Positions 26,185 to 34,618 of a stretch of 64,000 nt of DNA are shown here, piece after piece (positions within the stretch are counted from its first letter, which is position 1; each line of letters opens with the position of its first letter). The DNA is taken from assembly GCA_964616165.1 (NCBI GenBank), contig CAZTTS010000005.1, positions 1 to 64,000 on the forward strand, in the 5' to 3' direction. Both the position numbers and the translations under genes were made by a program. The notes under the pieces are model-generated. The model ran no database searches. It worked only from the letters and a program-made list of their open reading frames with translations, and was not told the DNA's origin. Origin of the DNA: CAZCCM01 sp964616165. Lineage in GTDB: Bacteria > Bacillota > Clostridia > TANB77 > CAG-508.

Positions 26185-26715
26185 TTATTCTACCGGTGGT
26201 TCTACTGGTGGTTCTACTGGTGGTGCAGCTGGTGCTACTTCTCCAGTATATTCATTTTTTCCAAATGCTAACATTGGATAAAACACTACAGGTAATAAAA
26301 TTAATCCTATTGCAAATGATTGTTCTTTGCCAAATAATGGTGCTAATTTTAATGCTATAAAAATATTTAGCACAAACATGCCAATTGCTACTAAAAAGTT
26401 TACAAAAGGTATTACCATTAATATCATTCCTAGCGAAATCCATCCTGGTAATCCTACTATTTCTAGCATTATCCACATATTATAAACCGGAACAAGTGCT
26501 GCCCATCCTGGTTTTCCAGCTTTAGTAAAAATTTTCCACCAAGATATTATCATTAAAACAGCTATAGCTAATCCTAAAACTAAAAAGAATATTAAAAATC
26601 CTGTCACTGCGAATAATCCTGTTTTAACTGTAGATGTTGTTAGATTTTCAAATCCTGTTCCAAATGCTTCCCAATCAATATCTTCTAAACTTGTTGTAAC
26701 TGCCTCCTGACCCAT
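26185..26715 (-). CDS. DUF5684-like multi-pass membrane protein
   Basis: A 176-residue protein with three to four membrane segments between about 30 and 150. It contains the motif WWKIFTKAGKPGWAALVPVYN, seen in the DUF5684 family of small membrane proteins that often neighbour signal peptidases. The function is unknown. The C-terminus is a short tandem repeat of PPVE (three units), encoded by three 12-bp repeats. It follows tig by 76 nt with a good ribosome-binding site (AAGGAGG). A shorter frame inside it is a shadow. Confidence 0.7.
   Translation of the reverse strand: MGQEAVTTSLEDIDWEAFGTGFENLTTSTVKTGLFAVTGFLIFFLVLGLAIAVLMIISWWKIFTKAGKPGWAALVPVYNMWIMLEIVGLPGWISLGMILMVIPFVNFLVAIGMFVLNIFIALKLAPLFGKEQSFAIGLILLPVVFYPMLAFGKNEYTGEVAPAAPPVEPPVEPPVE
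26189..26224 (-). repeat. Three 12-bp tandem repeats encoding (PPVE)3
   Basis: TCTACCGGTGGT followed by two copies of TCTACTGGTGGT (plus-strand reading) encode the C-terminal PPVE units of the DUF5684-like protein. The unit is a multiple of three, so copy-number change would keep the frame. Confidence 0.85.
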
Positions 26716-26791
26716 AATTTCCTCCTTATTGTTTTTATTTATATTTTACCTAATATATAAGAATACTCTCATATATTAAATTTAATACCAC

Positions 26792-28090
26792 TTATTTAAA
26801 CTTAACTATTCCTAACAAATATTCTAAAGCTAATTTAGGTTTAACTTCATTTTTAATATTATCTATAAAATTCTTGTCTTTTTTAAATTCATCAATTTCT
26901 AAATTGTAGCTTTTTGCATATTCATCAATAGCATCATCTATTTTCTTTTTATCTATTTCTTTTTCGTTTTCATCAAATATTTTTTCTAATACTAAATCAG
27001 ATTTAACTTTTCTTTCAACTGAAGGTTTTGTTTCCTCAATATATTCTTCTAAAGTTTTACCATACATTTGAAGATAAAAATCTAAATTTAGTCCCTGATG
27101 AGATAAATTATGACTTAATCCATCTATTAACTCATTTACTCGAGAATTTATAACCATTTCTGGTAAATTTATTTTGACTTGTTTTAATAGCTCATCTATT
27201 AACATTGCTTCTGTTTCTTGTTTTTCTCTTTCTTTATTAGCTTCTTCTATCATTTCTTTAATGTCTTTTCTATATGCTTTTAAGTCATCAAAACCTTGAT
27301 CTTTAGCAAATTCATCATCAAGTTTAGGGTATTCTTTTTCTTTAATTTCATTAACTTTTACTTCAAATATAACTGCTTGACCTTTTAACGATTCTTCAAA
27401 GTAATCTTCTGGGAAATTCAGATTAATATCCTTTGTTTCACCTTTTTGCATTCCAATAATTGCATCTTCAAATCCGGGAATAAAGGAATTAGATCCTATT
27501 TCTAAATCAAAATTGTCTGCTTCACCGCCCGGAAACTTTTCTCCTTTAACTTTATTTTTTTCTATAAATCCCGTAAAGTTAATATTTACTTGATTGCCTA
27601 ATTCAACTTTTTTCTCATCTTTAGCAGGAACAAGTCTTACATTATGTTCTTGAGCTTTTTTTATTTCTTCGTCAATTTCTTTCTCATCAACTTTATATAC
27701 AGCTTTTTTTATTGCAATTTCTTTATACTTACCCAGTTTAACTTCTGGTTTTAGAGCGACTTTTGCAGTTACTAATACATTTTCACCTTGTTCTATTTTT
27801 TCAACATTTATTTCTGGTGCTGAAAAAACCTCTAATTTAGCTTTATCTATTTCTTCTTCATATACTATAGAAAAGATTTCATTAAAAGCATCTTCATAAA
27901 ACATGTCTGGTCCATATGTTTTTAATATTATTTCAAAAGGTACTTTGCCTTTTCTAAATCCAGGCAAACTAAAATGTCTTTTATTTTTTTCATATACACT
28001 TTTAATGCCTTTATCTAATTCCACTGCAGGAATGTCAAATTTTAAATTTACTATATTCTCTTCATTTGTTTTTTCTATTTTCATACTCAT
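26792..28090 (-). CDS. tig: Trigger factor, ribosome-associated chaperone and prolyl isomerase
   Basis: Trigger factor binds nascent chains at the ribosome exit tunnel. The 432 residues show the N-terminal ribosome-binding signature (FSLPGFRKGKVPFEII, about 36-51), a central FKBP-type isomerase domain (about 160-245, GNQVNINFTGFI and FEDAIIGMQKGE) and the helical C-terminal substrate cradle. An AAAGGA ribosome-binding site precedes the ATG; a second ATG two codons in is also possible. It has its own promoter and heads tig-DUF5684-clpP-clpX. Confidence 0.96.
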   Translation of the reverse strand: MSMKIEKTNEENIVNLKFDIPAVELDKGIKSVYEKNKRHFSLPGFRKGKVPFEIILKTYGPDMFYEDAFNEIFSIVYEEEIDKAKLEVFSAPEINVEKIEQGENVLVTAKVALKPEVKLGKYKEIAIKKAVYKVDEKEIDEEIKKAQEHNVRLVPAKDEKKVELGNQVNINFTGFIEKNKVKGEKFPGGEADNFDLEIGSNSFIPGFEDAIIGMQKGETKDINLNFPEDYFEESLKGQAVIFEVKVNEIKEKEYPKLDDEFAKDQGFDDLKAYRKDIKEMIEEANKEREKQETEAMLIDELLKQVKINLPEMVINSRVNELIDGLSHNLSHQGLNLDFYLQMYGKTLEEYIEETKPSVERKVKSDLVLEKIFDENEKEIDKKKIDDAIDEYAKSYNLEIDEFKKDKNFIDNIKNEVKPKLALEYLLGIVKFK

Positions 28091-28176
28091 ATTTTGTCCT
28101 TTTCTCCCGTTATTTAAACTTTTTATTTATAAATCTAAACTACATTTTTTATTTAGACTATGTTTTTCATAAAATA

Positions 28177-28205
28177 ATTATATATTAAAACCTTGTATTA
28201 AGCAA
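28177..28205 (-). promoter_or_regulatory. tig promoter
   Basis: On the minus strand TTGCTT (28205-28200), a 17-bp spacer and TATAAT (28182-28177) lie about 87 nt upstream of the tig start, in the gap behind pfkA. Confidence 0.65.
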
Positions 28206-28229
28206 GAAATTTTATAGCTCTTGTTTTCT

Positions 28230-29387
28230 TTAGATTTTAAGTTCTTGTCCTAATTCAATGTCTAAATTATATGCTGTTTTAATTAATTCATCATCTAATT
28301 TTACTCTTTTCAAATTAGATATTTCATTATTCTTTGATGGAGCTCCAATTTCTTTATTATTACCTATAACATCTTCAAGACTAACATATCCCATCTTGCC
28401 ATTAGTAAAAGTAACTAGTATTTTAAATACTCCTTGCATGGCTAGTTCTAAAGCTTTTACTCCATAGTTAGAAGATAAAATTCTATCAGTAGCAATAGGG
28501 CTTCCACCTCTTTGTACATAACCCAGTACTGTATTTCTAGATATCATTCCTGTTAATTCTTCTAGTTCTCTTGCTACAATTTCTCCAATTCCTCCCAGCC
28601 TTTTATCATCTAAACCTTTATCATTATTTGTCCCAATTGTTTCTTGTTGTCCTTGAATAGGAAAAGCACCTTCAGCTACACAAATAATAGTGTACTCCTT
28701 ACCTTCAGATTTTCTCCTTAAAACCTTTTCAGCAACTCTTTTGATATCAAATGGTATTTCTGGAATTAAAATTGCGTCAGCACCTCCTGCTATTCCTGAA
28801 GCAAGAGCAATCCATCCTGTATGGCGACCCATCACCTCTAAAACCATTATCCTTTTATGTGATTCAGCAGTAGAATGTAATCTTTCTAATGCGTCAGTTG
28901 CAACAGAAACAGCTGAGTCAAAACCAAAAGTTTTATCTGTTAGTGCAACATCATTATCAATTGTTTTTGGGATTCCAATAACATTTAAACCTTTAACTGC
29001 AAAATCTCTTGCTGATTTTTGTGTCCCATCTCCACCTAATGTAAACAAACAATCAAAACCCTGTTCTTTAAACTGTTTAACACAATAATCAGACATATCT
29101 ACATATTCAAAAGATCCGTCTGCTTTTTTCTTTTTCAAATTAAATAAATTAGTTGAATTTGAAGTACCAATAATGGTCCCTCCTCTTGTTAAAAGTCCAG
29201 ATGCATTAGTTGATAAGTCTAATTTAACATAATCATTTTCTAAAAAACCCTTATAACCATCAATATATCCATAAACATCTATGTCGTGGATTTTAGCAGA
29301 TTTTAAAATTGCTCTAATAACGACATTTAAGCCTGGAGCATCTCCTCCATTTGTTAAAATTGCTACTTTTTTTACATGTTTTTTCAT
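28230..29387 (-). CDS. pfkA: 6-phosphofructokinase
   Basis: Phosphorylates fructose-6-phosphate to fructose-1,6-bisphosphate in glycolysis. The 385 residues carry ILTNGGDAPGLNVVIRA at the N-terminus, the phosphoryl-donor loop LGGDGTQKSA, the catalytic PKTIDNDV, and EVMGRHTGWIA with GYVQRGGSP. The pairing of Gly in GGDGT with Lys in PKTIDND is the mixed G/K type. It differs from the G/G of classical ATP-PfkA and the D/K of PPi-PFKs; family knowledge suggests ATP use, but this is inference. It is the last gene of the pta-ackA-pgi-pfkA run. Confidence 0.94.
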   Translation of the reverse strand: MKKHVKKVAILTNGGDAPGLNVVIRAILKSAKIHDIDVYGYIDGYKGFLENDYVKLDLSTNASGLLTRGGTIIGTSNSTNLFNLKKKKADGSFEYVDMSDYCVKQFKEQGFDCLFTLGGDGTQKSARDFAVKGLNVIGIPKTIDNDVALTDKTFGFDSAVSVATDALERLHSTAESHKRIMVLEVMGRHTGWIALASGIAGGADAILIPEIPFDIKRVAEKVLRRKSEGKEYTIICVAEGAFPIQGQQETIGTNNDKGLDDKRLGGIGEIVARELEELTGMISRNTVLGYVQRGGSPIATDRILSSNYGVKALELAMQGVFKILVTFTNGKMGYVSLEDVIGNNKEIGAPSKNNEISNLKRVKLDDELIKTAYNLDIELGQELKI

Positions 29388-29455
29388 AATTACCTTTTCT
29401 TTAGTTTTATATATTTTTTTATTTGATATTTATTTTATATAATTATTTTATATAT

Positions 29456-30736
29456 TTATTTTGGTTTCCCTAATAACTTAAACATATTTTTCTTATATGC
29501 TTCAACTCCTAATTGATCAAAAGGATTAACATCTAATAATCTTCCAGACATAGCAACTGCTTTTTCAAAAAAGTATATTAAACTTCCTATTGAATATTCA
29601 TTTAGTTCATCAATTTCTATCATTAAATTTGGAACCTTACCCTGAACATGTGCTTCAATAGTTCCTTCCATTGCCATATTTTCAATATATTTTATTGTTT
29701 TACCTTCTAAATAATTTAATTTATCATAATTATCACTATCTTTTTTAATAGTAATATCACTTTTTTCATTGTTAATTTTAATTACAGTTTCAAAAATGTT
29801 TCTTTTACCATCTTGAATGATTTGTCCTAAAGAGTGTAGGTCAGTACTATAAATTACTCCCATTGGGAATATGCCTTTTCCATCTTTACCTTCTGACTCT
29901 CCAAAAAGCTGTTTAAACCATTCAACAAACATTTTTAATTTATCATTAAATGCAACCATAATTTCAATATCTTTTTTTTCTTTAGTGTGTAAATAATGTC
30001 TTATCGCTGCATATTGATATGCTTCATTATATTTTATATGTGGGTCTGAATATTTAATTGCAGCATCTTTAGCTCCTTCTAGGATAAAATCTATATTAAA
30101 GCCTGCTGCAGCTATAGGAAGAAGACCAACAGCAGTAAGAACTGAAAATCTTCCACCAATATTGTCTGGAATTACAAAAGTTTCAATTTTTTCTTCATTT
30201 GCTAAATCTTTTAATGCTCCTTTTTCCTTATCAGTAGTAATAAATATTCTTTTTCTTGCTTCTTCTGGACCATATTTTTCATTTAAATATTCTCTAAAAA
30301 TTCTAAATGCTAAAGCTGGTTCTAGTGTAGTTCCTGATTTAGAAATCACATTTATAGAAAATTCTTTTCCATCAAGATATTCTATAGTTTCTTCAATATG
30401 TTCAGTGGAAAGATTGTTGCCTACAAATATAACTTCAACTTTATTTTTAAAATATTTGTGTGATAGTGCTTGAATTATAGCTTCAGCTCCAAGGTATGAA
30501 CCTCCGATGCCAATACATAGAAGAATATCTGAATCTGATTGTATTTTTACAGAAGCTTTTTTAATTCTTTCATATTCTAATTCATCAATCTTTTGAGGCA
30601 AATCAATCCATCCTAAAAACTCATTCTCATCATTCTTCTTTTCTTCAAATTCTTTATTTATAGCAAATGTTGCTTCACTATATTCTAAAATTTTCTCTTT
30701 TTTTATCATTGAGTTTGAATAATCAAATTTAATCAT
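29456..30736 (-). CDS. pgi: Glucose-6-phosphate isomerase
   Basis: Interconverts glucose-6-phosphate and fructose-6-phosphate. The 426 residues match the short Gram-positive type: CIGIGGSYLGAEA and ISKSGTTLEPALAFRIF of the first SIS domain, NIGGRFSVLTAVG and the WFKQLFGESEGKDGKGIFP active-site segment. MEGTIEAHVQGKVPN and NPFDQLGVEAYK lie near the C-terminus. It lies directly upstream of pfkA, the enzyme of the next glycolytic step, with a 68-nt gap. Confidence 0.96.
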   Translation of the reverse strand: MIKFDYSNSMIKKEKILEYSEATFAINKEFEEKKNDENEFLGWIDLPQKIDELEYERIKKASVKIQSDSDILLCIGIGGSYLGAEAIIQALSHKYFKNKVEVIFVGNNLSTEHIEETIEYLDGKEFSINVISKSGTTLEPALAFRIFREYLNEKYGPEEARKRIFITTDKEKGALKDLANEEKIETFVIPDNIGGRFSVLTAVGLLPIAAAGFNIDFILEGAKDAAIKYSDPHIKYNEAYQYAAIRHYLHTKEKKDIEIMVAFNDKLKMFVEWFKQLFGESEGKDGKGIFPMGVIYSTDLHSLGQIIQDGKRNIFETVIKINNEKSDITIKKDSDNYDKLNYLEGKTIKYIENMAMEGTIEAHVQGKVPNLMIEIDELNEYSIGSLIYFFEKAVAMSGRLLDVNPFDQLGVEAYKKNMFKLLGKPK

Positions 30737-30782
30737 CTTTACCTCTCTTATATTTAAAATTAAAACTTCTTCATTTTTTATT

Positions 30783-31979
30783 TTATATTAAACCGGCTAT
30801 TTCAACAGTATCTCTAGCTATCATAATCTCTTCATCAGTTGGAATTATCCATACTTGAATCCTAGAATCTTCAGTTGATATTTTTCTTTCAACAGCTTTA
30901 ACATCATTTAATTCTGGATCTATTTCTACACCCAATACTTTTAAGTATTTACAAATTCCTAATCTGGTAGCCTCTCCTTTTTCTCCAATTCCTCCCGCAA
31001 AAGCAATCACGTCTACATGACCTAAGCTAGTTGCATATGCCCCAATTGTTTGTGCTGTTAAATATTCATTAGATTTCAGTGCTAGTATTGCTCTTTCATT
31101 TCCTTGTCCTGCAGCTTCTTCAATATCTCTAAAGTCATGAGAAATTCCAGAAACTCCATATGCCCCTGACTCTTTGTTTAATATCTGGTCAACTTCATAA
31201 ACATCAATACCTTCTATTTTAGCAATATATGGGATAATTGATGGATCAATATTACCTGATCTTGTTCCCATAGGTATCCCAGCTAATGGAGTTAAACCCA
31301 TAGAAGTATCAATTGATTTTCCGCTTTGTATTGCACAAATACTAGCACCTTGACCAAGATGGCATGAGATTATATTTATATCTTCTTTGCTTTTTCCTAA
31401 AACTTCTGCTACTCTTTGAGCAATATATCTATGTGATGTTCCATGAAAACCATATTTTCTTATTTTGTTTTCTTCATAATATTTATATGGAATATTATAT
31501 ATATATGCATAATCTGGCATTGTTTGATGAAAAGATGTATCAAAAACAGCCACTTTAGGTATATTAGGTAGAAGTTTTTGCATTGCACGAATACCTGATA
31601 AACAGCTTGGATTATGAAGTGGTGCCAGTGTTATTAGTTTTTCTACCTCCTCTAGTACTTCATCATCAATTATTACTGAATTAATAAATTTCTCTCCACC
31701 ATGAACTAATCTATGGCCAGTTGCTGCAATTTCATCTAAACTACTTAAAACACCATATTTAGTATCTAATAATTTTTCTAAAATTACCTCTATACCATTT
31801 TGATGAGTTAGTGCAGGTATATAAAATTTTTCTTTTTCCCCATTACTTTTTATGCTTAAAAACGATTCTTCTGTTCCTATTCTTTCGTAATAGCCCTGGA
31901 TCAGGACTTCTTCTTCAGGCATATTAATCAATTGAAATTTAATTGATGAACTACCACAGTTTAAAACTAATACTTTCAT
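30783..31979 (-). CDS. ackA: Acetate kinase
   Basis: Makes ATP and acetate from acetyl phosphate and ADP, the energy-conserving end of acetate fermentation. The 398-residue protein begins MKVLVLNCGSSSIKFQL (family signature 1). It has the second signature HRLVHGGEKF, the catalytic FDTSFHQTMP, and HLGQGASICAI with GTRSGNIDPSI of the ATPase fold. It is 17 nt downstream of pta, and the two enzymes act in sequence. Confidence 0.97.
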   Translation of the reverse strand: MKVLVLNCGSSSIKFQLINMPEEEVLIQGYYERIGTEESFLSIKSNGEKEKFYIPALTHQNGIEVILEKLLDTKYGVLSSLDEIAATGHRLVHGGEKFINSVIIDDEVLEEVEKLITLAPLHNPSCLSGIRAMQKLLPNIPKVAVFDTSFHQTMPDYAYIYNIPYKYYEENKIRKYGFHGTSHRYIAQRVAEVLGKSKEDINIISCHLGQGASICAIQSGKSIDTSMGLTPLAGIPMGTRSGNIDPSIIPYIAKIEGIDVYEVDQILNKESGAYGVSGISHDFRDIEEAAGQGNERAILALKSNEYLTAQTIGAYATSLGHVDVIAFAGGIGEKGEATRLGICKYLKVLGVEIDPELNDVKAVERKISTEDSRIQVWIIPTDEEIMIARDTVEIAGLI

Positions 31980-31996
31980 TTTACTTCCTTTTTCTT

Positions 31997-33004
31997 TTAT
32001 TGTTCTTGAGCTTGTATTGCTGTTAAAGCTATAGTCCCAACAATGTCATCAATTTCTGCTCCTCTAGATAAGTCATTTACAGGCTTGTTTAAACCTTGAC
32101 ACATTGGTCCATATGCTTTTGCATTAGCTAATCTTTGAACTAATTTATATGATATATTGCCCGAATTTAAGTCAGGAAATATAAGAATATTTGCATTGCC
32201 TTCTAATGGGCTATTTGGAATTTTTCTTTCTGCTACATGAGGAACTAAAGCTGCATCAGCTTGTATTTCTCCATCAATAATAAGATTTGGCATTCTTTCT
32301 TTAACTATATTATATGCATCTATTATTTTTTGAGTCATTTCAGATTTAGCTGAACCCTTTGTAGAATAAGATAAAAGAGCAACTCTTGGCTCTTTTAATA
32401 ATAATGAATCAAATGTCTTTACACTTTGAATTGTAATTTCTGCTAATTCTTCACTATTAGGATTTTCATTTATACCAGCATCGGCAAATAATAAAACATC
32501 ATCTTTAACAATATTGTTTTCTTTAAATTCTAGCAAAAAAAACGAAGAAACAAAACGAGCATCATGTCTAGTTCTTATAATTTGTAAGGCGGGTCTCAAG
32601 ACATCAGATGTTGGTACAGTAGTTCCTGCAACCAATCCATCTCCATAGCCTGTTTCTAGTAACATTGTTCCAAAATATATTGGATCATATATTAATTCAT
32701 ATGCTTCTTCTATTGTCATTCCTTTATGTTGCCTTAAGCTATGAAGTTTGCTAGCTAAATTATTAGTTAATTCTGATTCTTTTGGATCTATTATTTCAAA
32801 TCTTGATAAATCTATATCAATATTCTTTTCTAAGGCAATATTTCTTATTTCTTCTACATTTCCTATAAAAATAATTTTAGCAAAATCTTCATCTACAACA
32901 ATTTTTGAAGCTTTTAAAACTCTACCACATCTTGTAGCTTCTGGTATGATAATTTTCTTTATATTTGACCTTGCTCTGTTTTTAATTGTTTCATAAAATT
33001 CCAT
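31997..33004 (-). CDS. pta: Phosphate acetyltransferase
   Basis: Converts acetyl-CoA and phosphate to acetyl phosphate and CoA, supplying AckA. The 335 residues form the short, PTA_PTB-domain-only enzyme. Landmarks are IIIPEATRCGRVLKAS near the N-terminus, GLVAGTTVPTSDVLRPALQ, LLSYSTKGSAKSEMTQK and IFPDLNSGNISYKLVQRL. It starts 4 nt after the stop of the membrane protein gene upstream, so these two are almost certainly cotranscribed. Confidence 0.96.
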   Translation of the reverse strand: MEFYETIKNRARSNIKKIIIPEATRCGRVLKASKIVVDEDFAKIIFIGNVEEIRNIALEKNIDIDLSRFEIIDPKESELTNNLASKLHSLRQHKGMTIEEAYELIYDPIYFGTMLLETGYGDGLVAGTTVPTSDVLRPALQIIRTRHDARFVSSFFLLEFKENNIVKDDVLLFADAGINENPNSEELAEITIQSVKTFDSLLLKEPRVALLSYSTKGSAKSEMTQKIIDAYNIVKERMPNLIIDGEIQADAALVPHVAERKIPNSPLEGNANILIFPDLNSGNISYKLVQRLANAKAYGPMCQGLNKPVNDLSRGAEIDDIVGTIALTAIQAQEQ

Positions 33005-33008
33005 TTAT

Positions 33009-33851
33009 TCATTCCTTGTACTTTTTTTCATTCATTTTTTCTAAATATTTATTTAATTTTTTCCTTGTTAAAGGTTCAATATTAGATTTTATCTTGCGAC
33101 GATTTATTTTTCTTGCATTTTTTTCTTTTTCTTCTTCAGCCTGCTTTTTTCTCTCAAGCATTTTTCTTTCAACAACTTTTTTTATTCGTAAATCTTCTTG
33201 TTCTTCTATCATTCTTTCTCTAATTTCATATTTAATTTTAATTTCGTCAAACAAATCAATAATTTCAGTAGATTTCGAATAATACTCTGGTATTAATACA
33301 TATGCTAAAAGTTGTAACATTTCTAAAGATACAAATATAATAATTATAGATAAAGAGCCAGTTAAAGCAGCACCATGTGAAAAGAATATACTATAAATAT
33401 CTTTAAACATAATTACGAATAAAGACAAAGAATAAAACGCGTATATTGAGGTTAAAACCACTAAAGCTAAATATTGCCTTATATTTTTTAACACTATATA
33501 ATTATATAAAATCGTATATACACTCCAAAACAATAAAGATAATTGTAATATAATTTGTGGATTAAATAATCTTGTTAAAACCGACATTAATGCAATAAAT
33601 ACTAGCATAACAAATGACATAAAAAACAAAACCAATTGTTCTTTTTTAGGTAGTCTCAGTATTAATGCTATAAACCCTTTTGATAAAATTGTAAAAAACA
33701 AAGTATTAAAAACAAACTTAAAAACACCTAGAGATTGAACTTCTCCTTCTTTTAATAAAATAATACTAGAAAACAGTATAATCATCATGTTTAAAACCAT
33801 AAAAATGTTTACAACATAATATAATAAAACTCTTTTATCTTTTACTTTCAT
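33009..33851 (-). CDS. Multi-pass membrane protein with charged C-terminal tail, unknown function
   Basis: Not recognised. The 280 residues have about six membrane segments between residues 7 and 190. A hydrophilic, strongly charged region of about 85 residues rich in Lys, Glu and Arg (probably a cytoplasmic helix or coiled coil) runs to the C-terminus. No catalytic motif is visible. It is the first gene of the acetate/glycolysis operon, 4 nt before pta, so a role tied to energy metabolism or transport is possible but unproven. Confidence 0.65.
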   Translation of the reverse strand: MKVKDKRVLLYYVVNIFMVLNMMIILFSSIILLKEGEVQSLGVFKFVFNTLFFTILSKGFIALILRLPKKEQLVLFFMSFVMLVFIALMSVLTRLFNPQIILQLSLLFWSVYTILYNYIVLKNIRQYLALVVLTSIYAFYSLSLFVIMFKDIYSIFFSHGAALTGSLSIIIIFVSLEMLQLLAYVLIPEYYSKSTEIIDLFDEIKIKYEIRERMIEEQEDLRIKKVVERKMLERKKQAEEEKEKNARKINRRKIKSNIEPLTRKKLNKYLEKMNEKKYKE

Positions 33852-33964
33852 CTTTCGTTCCTCTTTTTTCGACTTTATATAAAATAATTAAATCTTTTAA
33901 TATATTAAAAACATATTAAATAATAAGATAAATATATCTTTATACTATATATTTTACTTAATAA

Positions 33965-34017
33965 AAAATGAAAAGTAAAGAAATAGAGACACAAACAAAT
34001 ATGAATGTGTCCCTATT
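33965..34017 (-). terminator. Terminator of the uvrBA-small membrane gene unit
   Basis: AATAGAGACACA (33982-33993) and TGTGTCCCTATT (34006-34017) pair over 12 positions (one G-U) with a 12-nt loop. On the minus strand a T-rich but interrupted run follows. It begins 3 nt past the stop of the 107-residue gene. Confidence 0.75.
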
Positions 34018-34019
34018 CT

Positions 34020-34343
34020 CTAAGAAAGACCTCTAAGTCTTTCAAAAAACGGTGCAACTATGTCTTTAGCTAAAAGGTTCATTACTCCTAGGATGAAACC
34101 TCCAAAAAAGAAAGCAATTATTGCGGCTGCAAAGCCCCAAACCAAGTACCGAAGTACTGTTTTTATAACATAGCTTGTAGAAAATCTTACATATGAGCTA
34201 TGTTCTTTTTCTTTTTCCACGGGTTTTTCCATAGACATTAGTGGTTGTTTCAACAACATAGGAATCACCATAAAATTGCTAAAAAAAGCTATAACTCCAA
34301 TCAGCATGATGACATTAATGAAAAGATCCCAAAATTTTAACAT
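34020..34343 (-). CDS. Small two-helix membrane protein, unknown function
   Basis: Not recognised. The 107-residue protein has a membrane segment near residues 8-30, a polar loop with a charged EKPVEKEKEHSS stretch, and a second glycine-rich segment near 68-92 (FAAAIIAFFFGGFILGVMNLL). It has a strong AGGAGG ribosome-binding site and starts 17 nt after the preceding 65-residue gene. The two small membrane genes form a pair between uvrA and a terminator. Confidence 0.6.
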   Translation of the reverse strand: MLKFWDLFINVIMLIGVIAFFSNFMVIPMLLKQPLMSMEKPVEKEKEHSSYVRFSTSYVIKTVLRYLVWGFAAAIIAFFFGGFILGVMNLLAKDIVAPFFERLRGLS

Positions 34344-34359
34344 CTTTATGTCCTCCTGT

Positions 34360-34557
34360 CTATGATAACCAAATAAATTGGTAACCGTAGTACATTGATA
34401 TTGCTACAACAATAACAACAGCTGTAGACAGTACAAAGTGTAACCAGAATTTTCTCCGATCATCACTCCAATAAGTATCTTTTACACGAGTCAATATGAC
34501 TACAAAATAAAAGAAAAACGCTCCAATAGTATAAATGATAATTCTAGTCCGATCCAT
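34360..34557 (-). CDS. Small two-helix membrane protein, unknown function
   Basis: Not recognised. The 65-residue product is essentially two membrane helices (about 5-22 and 40-60) joined by a charged loop containing RVKDTYWSDDRRKFW. Reality is supported by an AGGAGG ribosome-binding site with optimal spacing to the ATG and by tight coupling to the next small membrane gene. It lies 61 nt downstream of uvrA; that gap contains a TGAACAATGTTCA palindrome. Confidence 0.6.
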   Translation of the reverse strand: MDRTRIIIYTIGAFFFYFVVILTRVKDTYWSDDRRKFWLHFVLSTAVVIVVAISMYYGYQFIWLS

Positions 34558-34618
34558 ATTGCACCTCCTGTACTTTGATAATGAACAATGTTCATATTCT
34601 AAAATTACTATACTTATA

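Noticed and set aside
34582..34594. LexA (SOS) operator in TGAACAATGTTCA
   Set aside because: Spacing between GAAC and GTTC is 3 nt, whereas the Gram-positive LexA box needs 4; kept only as a remark.
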